A stretch of 64,000 bases of DNA. It comes from Albidovulum sediminis. Lineage in GTDB: Bacteria; Pseudomonadota; Alphaproteobacteria; Rhodobacterales; Rhodobacteraceae. The stretch's first letter is position 1; each line of letters starts with the position of its first letter. The notes beneath the pieces are model-generated. The model did no database searches and was not told where the DNA came from. It was given only the letters and a program-made list of their open reading frames with translations. The DNA is taken from contig NZ_JAOCQF010000003.1 of the NCBI RefSeq assembly GCF_025380365.1, positions 372,001-436,000 of the forward strand, in the 5' to 3' direction. Of the stretch, positions 42,640-51,051 are shown piece after piece. The position numbers were made by a program, and so were the translations under genes.

Positions 42640-43842
42640 TCAGACCCGTTCCAGGATCAGGGCCGCACCCTGCCCGACGCCCACGCACATCGTGCACAGC
42701 GCATAACGCCCGCCGGTCCTGCGCAGCTGGCGCGCGGCGGTCAGCACCATGCGCGCACCGGACATGCCGAGGGGATGACCGAGTGCGATGGCCCCGCCGT
42801 TCGGGTTCACATGCGCCGCGTCGTCGGGCAGCCCGAGCGCGCGCAGCGTCGCCAGCGCCTGGCTTGCGAACGCCTCGTTCAGTTCGATCAGGTCCATCTG
42901 GCCGATGGTCAGCCCTGTCCGCGCCAGCAGCTTCTGCGTCGCCGGGACCGGGCCGATGCCCATGATGCGGGGCGCCACGCCGGCAGATGCCATCCCGACG
43001 ATCCGCGCAACGGGCGAAAGGCCCTGCGCCCTGGCCGCCGCCGCGCTGGCGACCAGAACCGCCGCCGCGCCGTCGTTCACGCCCGAGGCATTGCCCGCCG
43101 TCACGCTCAGGTCCGGGCCGTTCACGCCCTTGAGCCTGGCCAACGCGTCGGCAGTGGTTCCGGGGCGGGGGTGTTCGTCGACATCCACGATCACCGGGTC
43201 GCCCTTGGGCCGGGGAAGCGTGACCGGCACGATTTCATCCGCAAAGACGCCGGCGGCCTGTGCGGCCTCCCACCGTGCCTGGGAACGGGCGGCGAACGCA
43301 TCCTGGTCCGCGCGGGCGATGCCGAAGTCCGCGGCGACATTGTCCGCCGTCTCGGGCATGGAATGGGTACCGTGGGCGCGCTCCATCTTCGGATTGACGA
43401 AACGCCAGCCGATCGTCGTGTCGTGGATGATGGCCGCGCGCGAAAAGGCGCTGGTCGCCTTGGGCATGACGAAGGGCGCGCGGCTCATGCCTTCGACGCC
43501 GCCTGCAATCAGAAGATCCTGATCTCCCGACCGGATCGCGCGCGCGGCGATGCCCACGGCGTCAAGGCCGCTGGCACACAGCCGGTTCACCGTGACCCCC
43601 GGCACCTCGATGGGAAGCCCGGCCAGCAGCGCGGCCATGCGCGCGACGTTGCGGTTGTCCTCTCCCGCCTGGTTCGCCGCGCCCAGGATCACGTCATCGA
43701 CCGCGGACCAGTCGACCTGCGGATTGCGCGCCATCAGGGCCGCAATCGGGATCGCCGCGAGGTCGTCCGTGCGAATGCCCGACAGCGCCCCGCCGTAACG
43801 CCCGATAGGGGTCCGGACCCCGTCGCAGATGTAAGCATCCAT
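42640..43842 (-). CDS. paaJ: 3-Oxoadipyl-CoA thiolase
   Basis: This 400-residue thiolase has nucleophile Cys89 (VNRLCASGLDA), the ALGHPLGMSGARM His loop and CVGVGQG with the second Cys. The start MDAYICDGVRTPIGRYGGAL and the AGEDNRNVARMAALLAGLP segment are characteristic of PcaF/PaaJ. It releases acetyl-CoA and succinyl-CoA from 3-oxoadipyl-CoA at the end of the phenylacetate (and beta-ketoadipate) pathway. It lies 45 bases after paaR, in the paaG-I-K-R-J run. Confidence 0.93.
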   Translation of the reverse strand: MDAYICDGVRTPIGRYGGALSGIRTDDLAAIPIAALMARNPQVDWSAVDDVILGAANQAGEDNRNVARMAALLAGLPIEVPGVTVNRLCASGLDAVGIAARAIRSGDQDLLIAGGVEGMSRAPFVMPKATSAFSRAAIIHDTTIGWRFVNPKMERAHGTHSMPETADNVAADFGIARADQDAFAARSQARWEAAQAAGVFADEIVPVTLPRPKGDPVIVDVDEHPRPGTTADALARLKGVNGPDLSVTAGNASGVNDGAAAVLVASAAAARAQGLSPVARIVGMASAGVAPRIMGIGPVPATQKLLARTGLTIGQMDLIELNEAFASQALATLRALGLPDDAAHVNPNGGAIALGHPLGMSGARMVLTAARQLRRTGGRYALCTMCVGVGQGAALILERV

Positions 43843-43887
43843 TCGGTTCCTCCATTCCGGGCCGTCGGTTTCGGCGACCCGGCAGGG

Positions 43888-44487
43888 TCAGTCCAGGCGG
43901 CGCAGCCCGCCGATTACCAGATCGCAGACAAGATTGGCATAGGCTTCGCGCGCCGCCCGGTCCGCCTTTCCGTCCCATTGATAGTGCCAGTTCGTCATGG
44001 CGAAGACCGACATCGTCACCGCCCGAAGGCGTTCGCGATCCTCGGCAACCGACGCTGGCGCCAGGCGGCGCAGCCGGTCGCGCACCACCTGCACTAGATC
44101 GCGCTGGTAGCCGCGCAGGATCTCTTGCGAGGTTTCCGGCAAGGCGCGGATCGCGTTCAACTGGACACCGTGTTCGGCATCCGCCCCCTCATAGGCCAGA
44201 AGCAGTTCGGCGACGATGGCGCGAAGCTGGGCCCCGGGGTCCTCGCTGTCGAAGACCAGACCGGTGACGCGATCGCGCAGGCTGGACAGGTGGGTGTCGA
44301 GGATGTCGAACAGCAGCGCCTCCTTGCCCGGGTAGTAGTGGTAGATGTTGGCCTTCGAGATGCCGCAGGCCGCCGCCACCTGCGCCATCGACGCGCGGCC
44401 ATACCCTTCCTCGGCAAACAGGCGCGCCGCCGTCTTCAGGATCGCGTGGCGCTTGTCGTCGTGGTCGCTGGCAATGGGACGTGCCAC
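43888..44487 (-). CDS. paaR: TetR-family regulator of phenylacetate genes
   Basis: This roughly 199-residue TetR repressor has a helix-turn-helix MAQVAAACGISKANIYHYYP (about 42-61) followed by GKEALLFDILDTHL. In many alpha- and betaproteobacteria a TetR-type PaaR next to paaK represses paa genes and is relieved by phenylacetyl-CoA. GTG at 44487 is preferred as start: AGAAGG precedes it and it lies just after the paaK stop. A further GTG at 44520 overlaps paaK. The palindrome at 47074-47087 is its probable operator. Confidence 0.88.
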   Translation of the reverse strand: MARPIASDHDDKRHAILKTAARLFAEEGYGRASMAQVAAACGISKANIYHYYPGKEALLFDILDTHLSSLRDRVTGLVFDSEDPGAQLRAIVAELLLAYEGADAEHGVQLNAIRALPETSQEILRGYQRDLVQVVRDRLRRLAPASVAEDRERLRAVTMSVFAMTNWHYQWDGKADRAAREAYANLVCDLVIGGLRRLD

Positions 44488-44491
44488 GGGA

Positions 44492-45802
44492 TCAGGCCTT
44501 CTGCCGGTTGTCGACGACACGCCTGGCCTTGCCTTCGGACCGCGCGACCGTGCCGGGGTCGTTCACCACGACCTCGACCGAGATCCCTGCGACGTCGTGC
44601 ACGTGCCGCGCGAGCTCCCGCGCCTGGGCCACACGCTCATCCTGCGAGGCATGTTCGGGCAGGGGCTCGACATGAATGCGCATCGCATCCATCCGACCCC
44701 TGGAAAGCATCTCGATCTGGAAATGCGGTGCAAGGCCGGCGGTGCGCAGCACCTGCTCCTCGATCTGGGTGGGGAAGACGTTGACGCCGCGCAGGATGAT
44801 CATGTCGTCGCTGCGGCCGGTGATCTTCTCCATCCGCCGCATGCTGCGCGCCGTTCCGGGCAAAAGCCGGGTGAGGTCGCGGGTGCGGTAGCGGATGACC
44901 GGCAACCCCTCCTTCGTCAGGGTGGTGAAGACCAGTTCGCCCATCTCGCCTTCGGGCAGGACCGCGCCGGTCTCTGGGTCGATGATCTCGGGGTAGAAGT
45001 GATCTTCCCAGATGTGCAGCCCGTCCTTCGTCTCCACGCATTCGTTCGCGACCCCCGGCCCCATCACCTCGCTGAGGCCGTAGATGTCGACCGCGTGCAT
45101 GTCGAATGCCTCCTCGACCTCGCGCCGCATGGCGTTGGTCCAGGGCTCCGCCCCGAAGATCCCCACATCCAGAGAGGAGCCGCGCGGGTCGAGACCCATC
45201 TTCCGGTACTGTTCCAGGATGTTGAGCATGTATGACGGCGTGACCATGATCGTCGAGGGGCGGAAATCCTCAATCAGCATCACCTGCCGCTCTGTCATGC
45301 CGCCCGAAACCGGGATGACGGTGCAACCCAGCTTCTCGGCGCCGTAATGCGCGCCAAGCCCGCCGGTGAACAGGCCATAGCCATAGGCCACATGCACCTT
45401 GTCGCCGGGGCGCGTGCCGCTGGCGCGCATGGACCGCGCGACCAGCCCCGCCCAGATCTCGATGTCGCCAGCCGTGTAGCCGACCACGGTCGGCTTGCCG
45501 GTGGTGCCGGAAGAGGCGTGAACGCGCACGATCCGGTCCTGCGGCACGGCGAAAAGGCCGAAGGGGTAGTTGTCGCGCAGGTCCGCCTTCGTGGTGAAGG
45601 GAAACTTAGCGATATCCGACAGGGTGCGCAGGTCGTCCGGATGCACGCCGGCGGCGTCAAAGCTTTGGCGGTAGTGCGGGACATTCTCATAGGCGTGACG
45701 CAGGGACCATTTCAGCCGCTGAAGCTGGAGGGCCGAAATTTCATCCCGGCTGGCAATCTCGATCGGATCGAGGCTGGCGCGCGGCGGGGTCAGGTCCTTC
45801 AT
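44492..45802 (-). CDS. paaK: Phenylacetate-CoA ligase
   Basis: This 436-residue acyl-adenylate enzyme activates phenylacetate to phenylacetyl-CoA with ATP. It shows the AMP-binding SSGTTGKPTVVGYT loop, VAYGYGLFTGGLGAHYG, the DIYGLSEVMGPG motif and the C-terminal GRSDDMIILRGVNVFP hinge. The start MKDLTPPRASLDP overlaps the paaI stop (ATGA, 45799-45802). This is the entry step of the phenylacetate block. Confidence 0.96.
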   Translation of the reverse strand: MKDLTPPRASLDPIEIASRDEISALQLQRLKWSLRHAYENVPHYRQSFDAAGVHPDDLRTLSDIAKFPFTTKADLRDNYPFGLFAVPQDRIVRVHASSGTTGKPTVVGYTAGDIEIWAGLVARSMRASGTRPGDKVHVAYGYGLFTGGLGAHYGAEKLGCTVIPVSGGMTERQVMLIEDFRPSTIMVTPSYMLNILEQYRKMGLDPRGSSLDVGIFGAEPWTNAMRREVEEAFDMHAVDIYGLSEVMGPGVANECVETKDGLHIWEDHFYPEIIDPETGAVLPEGEMGELVFTTLTKEGLPVIRYRTRDLTRLLPGTARSMRRMEKITGRSDDMIILRGVNVFPTQIEEQVLRTAGLAPHFQIEMLSRGRMDAMRIHVEPLPEHASQDERVAQARELARHVHDVAGISVEVVVNDPGTVARSEGKARRVVDNRQKA

Positions 45803-46236
45803 GGCCGATCTCCTTCGGTGTCGAACAGGCTTCCCGGTATGGCGCGCGACTGGCCACGGAATTCGGCGATCGCGGTGCCGTCCTGACGGGCCACCGTCAC
45901 GTCGTAGATGCCGGACCGTCCGCGCAGCTGCACCTCGCGCGCGCTGGCGGTCAGGACGTCGCCGACATGGCCCGCCGCCAGATAGGTGATGGTGTTCGTC
46001 TGTGCCACCGTGCGCTGTCCGCGGCTGTTGCAGGCGAATGCGAAGGCGCTGTCGGCCAGCGCGAAGGTCACGCCCCCGTGCAACATGCCATGGCCGTTGC
46101 AGTGATGCGGCGCGACCCTCAGCGTCAGCACGGCCGTGCCTTCCGCAACCTCGGCCAGTTCAAACCCCAGCCAGCGGGAGGCCGTGTCCTCCGCCCACAT
46201 CAGGGCCGCCGCCCGTTCCGCGATGGTTCCGGTCAT
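45799..46236 (-). CDS. paaI: Phenylacetic acid degradation thioesterase PaaI
   Basis: This 145-residue hotdog-fold acyl-CoA thioesterase has NGHGMLHGGVTFALADSAFA with catalytic Asp62, and FACNSRGQRTVAQTN. It clears toxic or stalled ring-hydroxylated CoA intermediates of phenylacetate breakdown. It is translationally coupled on both sides, with ATGA overlaps to paaG (46233-46236) and paaK (45799-45802). Confidence 0.94.
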   Translation of the reverse strand: MTGTIAERAAALMWAEDTASRWLGFELAEVAEGTAVLTLRVAPHHCNGHGMLHGGVTFALADSAFAFACNSRGQRTVAQTNTITYLAAGHVGDVLTASAREVQLRGRSGIYDVTVARQDGTAIAEFRGQSRAIPGSLFDTEGDRP

Positions 46237-47024
46237 GGGCGGCCCCCGGCAAAGCGCGGCGCGCGTTTTTCCAGAAAGGCGCGCACGCCCTCGGCGTAGT
46301 CGGGCGAGGCGCCGCAGGTCTTCTGGAACTCCGCCTCAAGCTCAAGCTGCGCGTCAAGCGTGTTGGTCGCGGCCGCCTGGATCGCCCGCTTGGTCAGCGC
46401 AAGGCCCAGCGTCGGGCCATTGGCGAGCGACTCGGCCAGCGCCCGCGCCTCTGTCATCAGCGTCGCGTCGGGAACCGCCCTCCAGACAAGGCCCCAGTCG
46501 GCCGCCTCGCGCGCGGTCAGCGGCTGGCCGGTCAGCGCCAGCGCCTTGGCGCGCGCCTCGCCCAGAAGTCGCGTGAGGTTCCAGCTGCCGCCGGCATCGG
46601 GCACAAGGCCGACCTTGGCGAAAGACTGGATGAAGCGCGCGCTTTCGGCGGCCAGGACGATATCGCAGGCCAGCGCTAGATTGGCCCCGGCGCCCGCGGC
46701 CACGCCATTGACGGCGCAGATGACCGGAAAGTCGAGCGACCGGATGAGGCGGATCAGCGGGTTATAGAACTCGTGCAGCGTCCTCGACAGATCAGGCGCG
46801 CCGGTCATCTTCGCCGGGTCGCGGTCGCCAAGGTCCTGTCCCGCGCAGAAACCGCGCCCGGCTCCGGTCAGCAGGACCGCACGCGCCCCGCCATCGCGCG
46901 CCGATTCCAGTGCGGCGCGAAGCGCGCGGTGCATGTTGTCGTTGAAACTGTTCAGGCGATCGGGCCGGTTCAGCGTGATTTCCACCCACGCGCCATGGCC
47001 GGTCACGAGAATCGTCTCCGACAT
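46233..47024 (-). CDS. paaG: 2-(1,2-Epoxy-1,2-dihydrophenyl)acetyl-CoA isomerase
   Basis: This 263-residue crotonase-superfamily enzyme isomerises the ring epoxide to an oxepin. It shows NRPDRLNSFNDNMHRAL, the oxyanion-hole segment NGVAAGAGANLALACD, and GLVPDAGGSWNLTRLLG carrying the Asp typical of PaaG. The ATG at 47024 follows GGAGGAGG. It is the first gene of the leftward paa operon, divergent from paaZ. The epoxidase paaABCDE that makes its substrate is not in the window. Confidence 0.93.
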   Translation of the reverse strand: MSETILVTGHGAWVEITLNRPDRLNSFNDNMHRALRAALESARDGGARAVLLTGAGRGFCAGQDLGDRDPAKMTGAPDLSRTLHEFYNPLIRLIRSLDFPVICAVNGVAAGAGANLALACDIVLAAESARFIQSFAKVGLVPDAGGSWNLTRLLGEARAKALALTGQPLTAREAADWGLVWRAVPDATLMTEARALAESLANGPTLGLALTKRAIQAAATNTLDAQLELEAEFQKTCGASPDYAEGVRAFLEKRAPRFAGGRP

Positions 47025-47073
47025 CTGCGTCCTCCTCCGCTTCCCCCTCGTCCGCGCCAAAAGCCTTGCATAA

Positions 47074-47087
47074 ACCAACCGGTCGGT
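47074..47087. promoter_or_regulatory. Palindromic operator between paaG and paaZ
   Basis: ACCAACCGGTCGGT is a 14-base dyad centred at 47080/47081 with one mismatched pair. It lies midway in the 111-base divergent gap. It overlaps TTGCAT (47066-47071) and TATAGC (47091-47096), a possible but wide-spaced (19 bases) paaZ promoter, and a leftward TTGACC. The sequence is of the ACCGACCGGTCGGT type expected for a TetR dimer. Binding by PaaR is inference. Confidence 0.65.
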
Positions 47088-47135
47088 CAATATAGCCTTG
47101 CCCGTCGTACCGGTCCGAGAAGAGGAGCCGACCCG

Positions 47136-49160
47136 ATGCAGGATATCTCGAGCCACGTTCTGGGCCGCTGGATCGGTCCCGGCCCCGGCGCCCGCGAGAT
47201 TGCGAATGCGGTCACAGGCCGGCCCCTCGGGCGCGCGGGCAACGACGATCTGGACTTCGGCGCGATCCTCGACTTCGCCCGATCGCGCGGAGGGCCTGCC
47301 CTGCGCGCCATGACCTTCCACGAGCGGGCGCGGATGCTGAAAGCGCTCGCGCAGCATCTGAGCGCGCACAAGCAGGTGCTTTACGACGTGTCCTACGCGA
47401 CCGGCGCCACGCTGGGCGACCACGCCTTCGACATCGACGGCGGGATCGGGACGCTGTTCGTCTATGCCTCGAAGGGCAGGCGCGAACTGCCCGACGCGCA
47501 GGTTCTGCTGGACGGCGGGCTTGAGCAGATGGGCCGGGCGGGCAGCTTTCTCGGCCAGCACATCTACACGCCGCTCCGGGGCGTGGCGGTGCATGTCAAC
47601 GCCTTCAACTTCCCGGTCTGGGGGATGCTGGAAAAGCTCGCGCCCAGCCTGCTGGCCGGGGTGCCATCCGTGGTGAAACCGGCGACCGCAAGCTGCTACG
47701 TAACCGAAGCCTGCGTGCGCCTGATGATCGACAGTGGGCATCTGCCGGAAGGCGCGGTGCAGCTGGTGACGGGGGGGCTTGGCGATACGCTCGACCTGCT
47801 CGACAGCCAGGACGCCGTGACCTTCACCGGGTCGGCGGCGACGGCGGTCCGGCTGCGCGCGAACCCGAACCTGATCCGCAAGGCCGTGCGCTTCACCGCC
47901 GAGCAGGACAGCCTCAACGCCTCGATCCTTGGCCCGGACGCCGGGCCCGGAACGGCTGAGTTCGACCTGTTCGTCAAGGAAGTCACGCGCGAGATGACCG
48001 TGAAGGCGGGGCAGAAGTGCACCGCGATCCGCCGCATCATCGCGCCCGAACCCCTGGTCCAGCCGTTGATCGAAGCGGTATCGGCGCGGCTTGCAAAGGT
48101 GGTGATCGGCGACCCGAGGGTCGAAGGGGTGCGCATGGGCGCGCTGATCTCGCAGGACCAGAAGGCCGATGTCCTTGCCAAGGCGGCCGTGATCGCGACC
48201 GAGGCGGAATGCGTCTTCGGCGTGCAGTCGGGACTTGCCCCGGTGGGCCCCGATGTCGAGGGCGGCGCCTTCGTGGCGCCCACGCTTTTCCTCTGCGCCG
48301 ACCCCGACCGCGCCCGGAAGGTGCACGAGACGGAAGCCTTCGGGCCGATCTCCACGATCATGCCCTATCGCGATGCGGAACACGCGGCCACGCTCGCCAA
48401 TCGCGGACGCGGCAGCCTTGTCGCTTCCATCGTCACGCATGACGCGGGCTTCGCGCGCGATGTCGCACTGGAAATCGCGGCCTGGCACGGGCGTGTCTAC
48501 ATCAATGACCGCGACAGCATGGCCGAGGCGACGGGCCATGGCGCGCCGATGCCGCACATGGTCCACGGAGGACCGGGTCGTGCGGGCGGGGGCGAGGAAC
48601 TGGGCGGGATACGCGGCGTGAAACACTTCATGCAGCGCACCGCCGTGCAGGGCAGTCCCGCCATGCTGACCGCGATCGGCGGCAGATGGGTGCCGGGGAC
48701 CGCGCCGGTGACGGCGCCGGCCCATCCCTTCACCCGGCGCTTCGGCGACCTCGGCATCGGCGAAACGCTCACCACGGCGCCGCGCACCATCACGCTCGCG
48801 GATATCGAGCACTTCGCGCACTTTACCGGCGATACGTTCTACGCGCACATGGATGAGGCGGCGGCGGCCCGGAACCCGTTCTTCCCCGGTCGCGTCGCGC
48901 ACGGTTATCTTCTTCTGTCCTTCGCCGCGGGGCTTTTCGTCGAGCCGAACGAGGGGCCGGTGCTGGCCAATACCGGGCTTGACGCGCTGCGCTTCGTCAG
49001 GCCCGTCGTGCCGGGCGACAGCATCCGGGTGACGCTGACGGTGAAGGAAAAGACGCCGCGCACGCCGGAATACGGCGAGGTGCGGTGGCATGCGCGGCTC
49101 GACAATCAGGATGGCGACAAGGTTGCGGACTACGAGCTTTTGACCATGGTGGCGGTCTGA
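47136..49160 (+). CDS. paaZ: Bifunctional oxepin-CoA hydrolase/3-oxo-5,6-dehydrosuberyl-CoA semialdehyde dehydrogenase
   Basis: This 674-residue fusion opens the oxepin-CoA ring and oxidises the aldehyde. Residues 1 to about 520 form an aldehyde dehydrogenase with Glu256 (AEQDSLN) and Cys295 (AGQKCTAIRR), at exactly the E. coli PaaZ positions. The rest is a MaoC-like hotdog hydratase (HFAHFTGDTFYAHMDE, FPGRVAHGYLLLSF). GAGGAG precedes the ATG at 47136. It is divergent from paaG and upstream of a TRAP transporter. Confidence 0.96.
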   Translation: MQDISSHVLGRWIGPGPGAREIANAVTGRPLGRAGNDDLDFGAILDFARSRGGPALRAMTFHERARMLKALAQHLSAHKQVLYDVSYATGATLGDHAFDIDGGIGTLFVYASKGRRELPDAQVLLDGGLEQMGRAGSFLGQHIYTPLRGVAVHVNAFNFPVWGMLEKLAPSLLAGVPSVVKPATASCYVTEACVRLMIDSGHLPEGAVQLVTGGLGDTLDLLDSQDAVTFTGSAATAVRLRANPNLIRKAVRFTAEQDSLNASILGPDAGPGTAEFDLFVKEVTREMTVKAGQKCTAIRRIIAPEPLVQPLIEAVSARLAKVVIGDPRVEGVRMGALISQDQKADVLAKAAVIATEAECVFGVQSGLAPVGPDVEGGAFVAPTLFLCADPDRARKVHETEAFGPISTIMPYRDAEHAATLANRGRGSLVASIVTHDAGFARDVALEIAAWHGRVYINDRDSMAEATGHGAPMPHMVHGGPGRAGGGEELGGIRGVKHFMQRTAVQGSPAMLTAIGGRWVPGTAPVTAPAHPFTRRFGDLGIGETLTTAPRTITLADIEHFAHFTGDTFYAHMDEAAAARNPFFPGRVAHGYLLLSFAAGLFVEPNEGPVLANTGLDALRFVRPVVPGDSIRVTLTVKEKTPRTPEYGEVRWHARLDNQDGDKVADYELLTMVAV

Positions 49161-49166
49161 GGCGCA

Positions 49167-49188
49167 GGCCGCCGCAGCCGGGGCGGCC
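49167..49188 (+). terminator. Hairpin just after paaZ
   Basis: GGCCGCC (49167-49173) pairs with GGCGGCC (49182-49188) around an 8-base loop, six bases after the paaZ stop. No T tract follows. It may terminate or stabilise the paaZ transcript; the remaining 167 bases before dctP show no other clear signal. Confidence 0.4.
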
Positions 49189-49355
49189 GCCGCGCGAGGG
49201 CGCGGCAGGCCCGGACGACAAGCCGGATGACATGGGGACGCCCACATGCAACATTTCGGCAACAGGGCAGAACACCCGTATGGCGGCCATGCCGGGCGCG
49301 GCAAACTTCGACAGGCGGAACAGCCTGAACGGATACAACAAGGGGAGGAGACCGA

Positions 49356-50390
49356 ATGGCTGATCGCAGAACAATTCTCGCCGTCCTTGGTGGCCTGGCG
49401 CTCGCCGCGGGGACGGCGACGGCGACGCTGGCACAGGACGTAACGCTGAAGCTGCACCAGTTCCTGCCGGCGCAGGCCAATGTCCCGAAGCTGATCCTCG
49501 ATGTCTGGGCCGACAATGTGGAAAAGGACTCGGGCGGGCGGATCAAGGTCGAGCGCTTCCCGGCGATGCAGCTTGGCGGCACGCCCCCGGAGCTGATCGA
49601 CCAGGCGATCGACGGCATCGCCGACGTGGTCTGGACGGTGGTCGGCTACACGCCGGGGCGCTTCCCCTCGACCGAGGTGTTCGAACTGCCCTTCATGGTC
49701 TCCGACGCGCGTGCCGCCTCCGCCGCCTACTGGCAGATGTTCGAGCGGCACATGAAGGAGACCGAATTCGCCGATGTCCACATCCTCGCGACCTGGGTGC
49801 ACGGGCCGGGCATGTTCCATACCAACAAGCCGGTCGAGCATCCCGCCGACCTTCAGGGGATGAAGATTCGTGGCGGCGGTCGCATGGTCAACGAACTGCT
49901 GGACCTTGCGGGGGCGACCCCCGTCGGCATGCCCGTGCCCGCCGTATCCGAGGCGCTGGCGAACGGGGTGATCGACGGCGCCACGATCCCCTGGGAGGTC
50001 ACGCCCGCGCTGAAGGTGCCCGAACTGGTGAAGAACCACACCGAATTCGAAGGCGCGGCGCTTTACAACCTGACCTTCGTGCTGGCGATGAACAAGGAAC
50101 GCTACGAAAGCCTTCCCGATGACCTGAAAGCGGTGATCGACAAGAACTCGGGGCTGGAGTTCTCGGTCTTCGCCGGCGGCACGCAGGCGGATGCGGACGG
50201 CCCGGCGCGGCAGATCGCCGTGGACCTCGGCAACAACATCATCACCGTGAGCGCGGCCGACGCGGAGGAATGGCGCAAGGTGGTGGAGCCGGTCTATGCC
50301 AAATGGGTCGAGGACATGGCCGCGCGCGGAATCGACGGGCAGGCGCTGATCGACGAGGCCCGGTCCCTGATGGACGCCTACGGCAAATAG
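49356..50390 (+). CDS. TRAP transporter solute-binding protein, DctP type
   Basis: This 344-residue periplasmic binding protein starts with a signal peptide (MADRRTILAVLGGLALAAG, cleavage likely after TLAQ). It has the DctP-fold signature: LDVWADNVEKDSGGRIKVER, ADVVWTVVGYTPGRFP, and the carboxylate-binding region DLQGMKIRGGGRMVNE with its Arg. It captures an organic acid for the DctQM membrane parts encoded next. GGGGAGGAG lies before the ATG. Position after paaZ hints at an aromatic or related acid, but this is inference. Confidence 0.9.
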   Translation: MADRRTILAVLGGLALAAGTATATLAQDVTLKLHQFLPAQANVPKLILDVWADNVEKDSGGRIKVERFPAMQLGGTPPELIDQAIDGIADVVWTVVGYTPGRFPSTEVFELPFMVSDARAASAAYWQMFERHMKETEFADVHILATWVHGPGMFHTNKPVEHPADLQGMKIRGGGRMVNELLDLAGATPVGMPVPAVSEALANGVIDGATIPWEVTPALKVPELVKNHTEFEGAALYNLTFVLAMNKERYESLPDDLKAVIDKNSGLEFSVFAGGTQADADGPARQIAVDLGNNIITVSAADAEEWRKVVEPVYAKWVEDMAARGIDGQALIDEARSLMDAYGK

Positions 50391-50414
50391 GACGCCGGAA
50401 CAGGGCCGTCCCGT

Positions 50415-50436
50415 CCCGCGCCGGTGCCCGCGCGGG
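50415..50436 (+). other. Intercistronic hairpin between dctP and dctQ
   Basis: CCCGCGC (50415-50421) pairs with GCGCGGG (50430-50436) around CGGTGCCC, 24 bases after the dctP stop. Hairpins here commonly protect the abundant binding-protein message or reduce read-through to the membrane genes. Confidence 0.45.
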
Positions 50437-50466
50437 TTGCGGGGCGCCGCGTGCAAGGGGGTAGCG

Positions 50467-51051
50467 ATGCATCGCAAGGTGACGAAACTGGCGCGGTTCA
50501 TGGCCGTCCTCGGCGGGTTCGTGCTGGTTGCGCTGATCCTGCTGACGGGCGTCTCGGTGGCCGGACGCGTCCTCAACACCTTCCTGCACGGCAGTTTCAT
50601 GCAAGGCCTCTCGCCCGACCTTGCGGGCCGGCTGATCGCCCTCGGCATCGGCCCGGTGAACGGCGATTACGAACTGGTCGAGGCGGGCATGGCCTTTGCG
50701 GTCTTCGCCTTTCTGCCGCTGTGCCAGATCACCGGCAGCCACGCCTATGTCGATGTCTTCACCGCCTGGCTTCCACCCCGCGCAAGCCGGGTTCTGCGCG
50801 CCGTGATCGAGGTCGCGTTCGCCGTCATCCTGGTGGTGATCGCGGTGCAGCTGCACGAGGGGCTGCAATCGAAAGTGCGGTCGGGCCAGTCCACCTTCCT
50901 GTTGCAGACGCCGGTCTGGTGGAACTACGCGGCCAGCCTGCTGGGCGCCGCCATCGCCGCGCTGGTCGGCGCCTACATGGCCGCGGTGCGGGCTCTGGAA
51001 GCGGTGAGCGGCCGGGTGATCGTCGCCGAAGGGCCGGAGGCCGTGCATTGA
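50467..51051 (+). CDS. TRAP transporter small membrane subunit, DctQ type
   Basis: This 194-residue membrane protein has four hydrophobic helices (for example AVLGGFVLVALILLTGVSVA, AGMAFAVFAFLPLCQI, VIEVAFAVILVVIAVQL and ASLLGAAIAALVGAYMAAV). The layout and the W/Y-rich loop before the last helix fit DctQ. AAGGGGGT precedes the ATG at 50467. Its stop overlaps the TTG start of dctM. Confidence 0.88.
   Translation: MHRKVTKLARFMAVLGGFVLVALILLTGVSVAGRVLNTFLHGSFMQGLSPDLAGRLIALGIGPVNGDYELVEAGMAFAVFAFLPLCQITGSHAYVDVFTAWLPPRASRVLRAVIEVAFAVILVVIAVQLHEGLQSKVRSGQSTFLLQTPVWWNYAASLLGAAIAALVGAYMAAVRALEAVSGRVIVAEGPEAVH

Noticed and set aside
46233-50648. A 1471-codon open frame on the minus strand
   Set aside because: Only the 3' part from 47024 down is paaG; the rest is antisense to paaZ and dctP and has no protein-like motifs.
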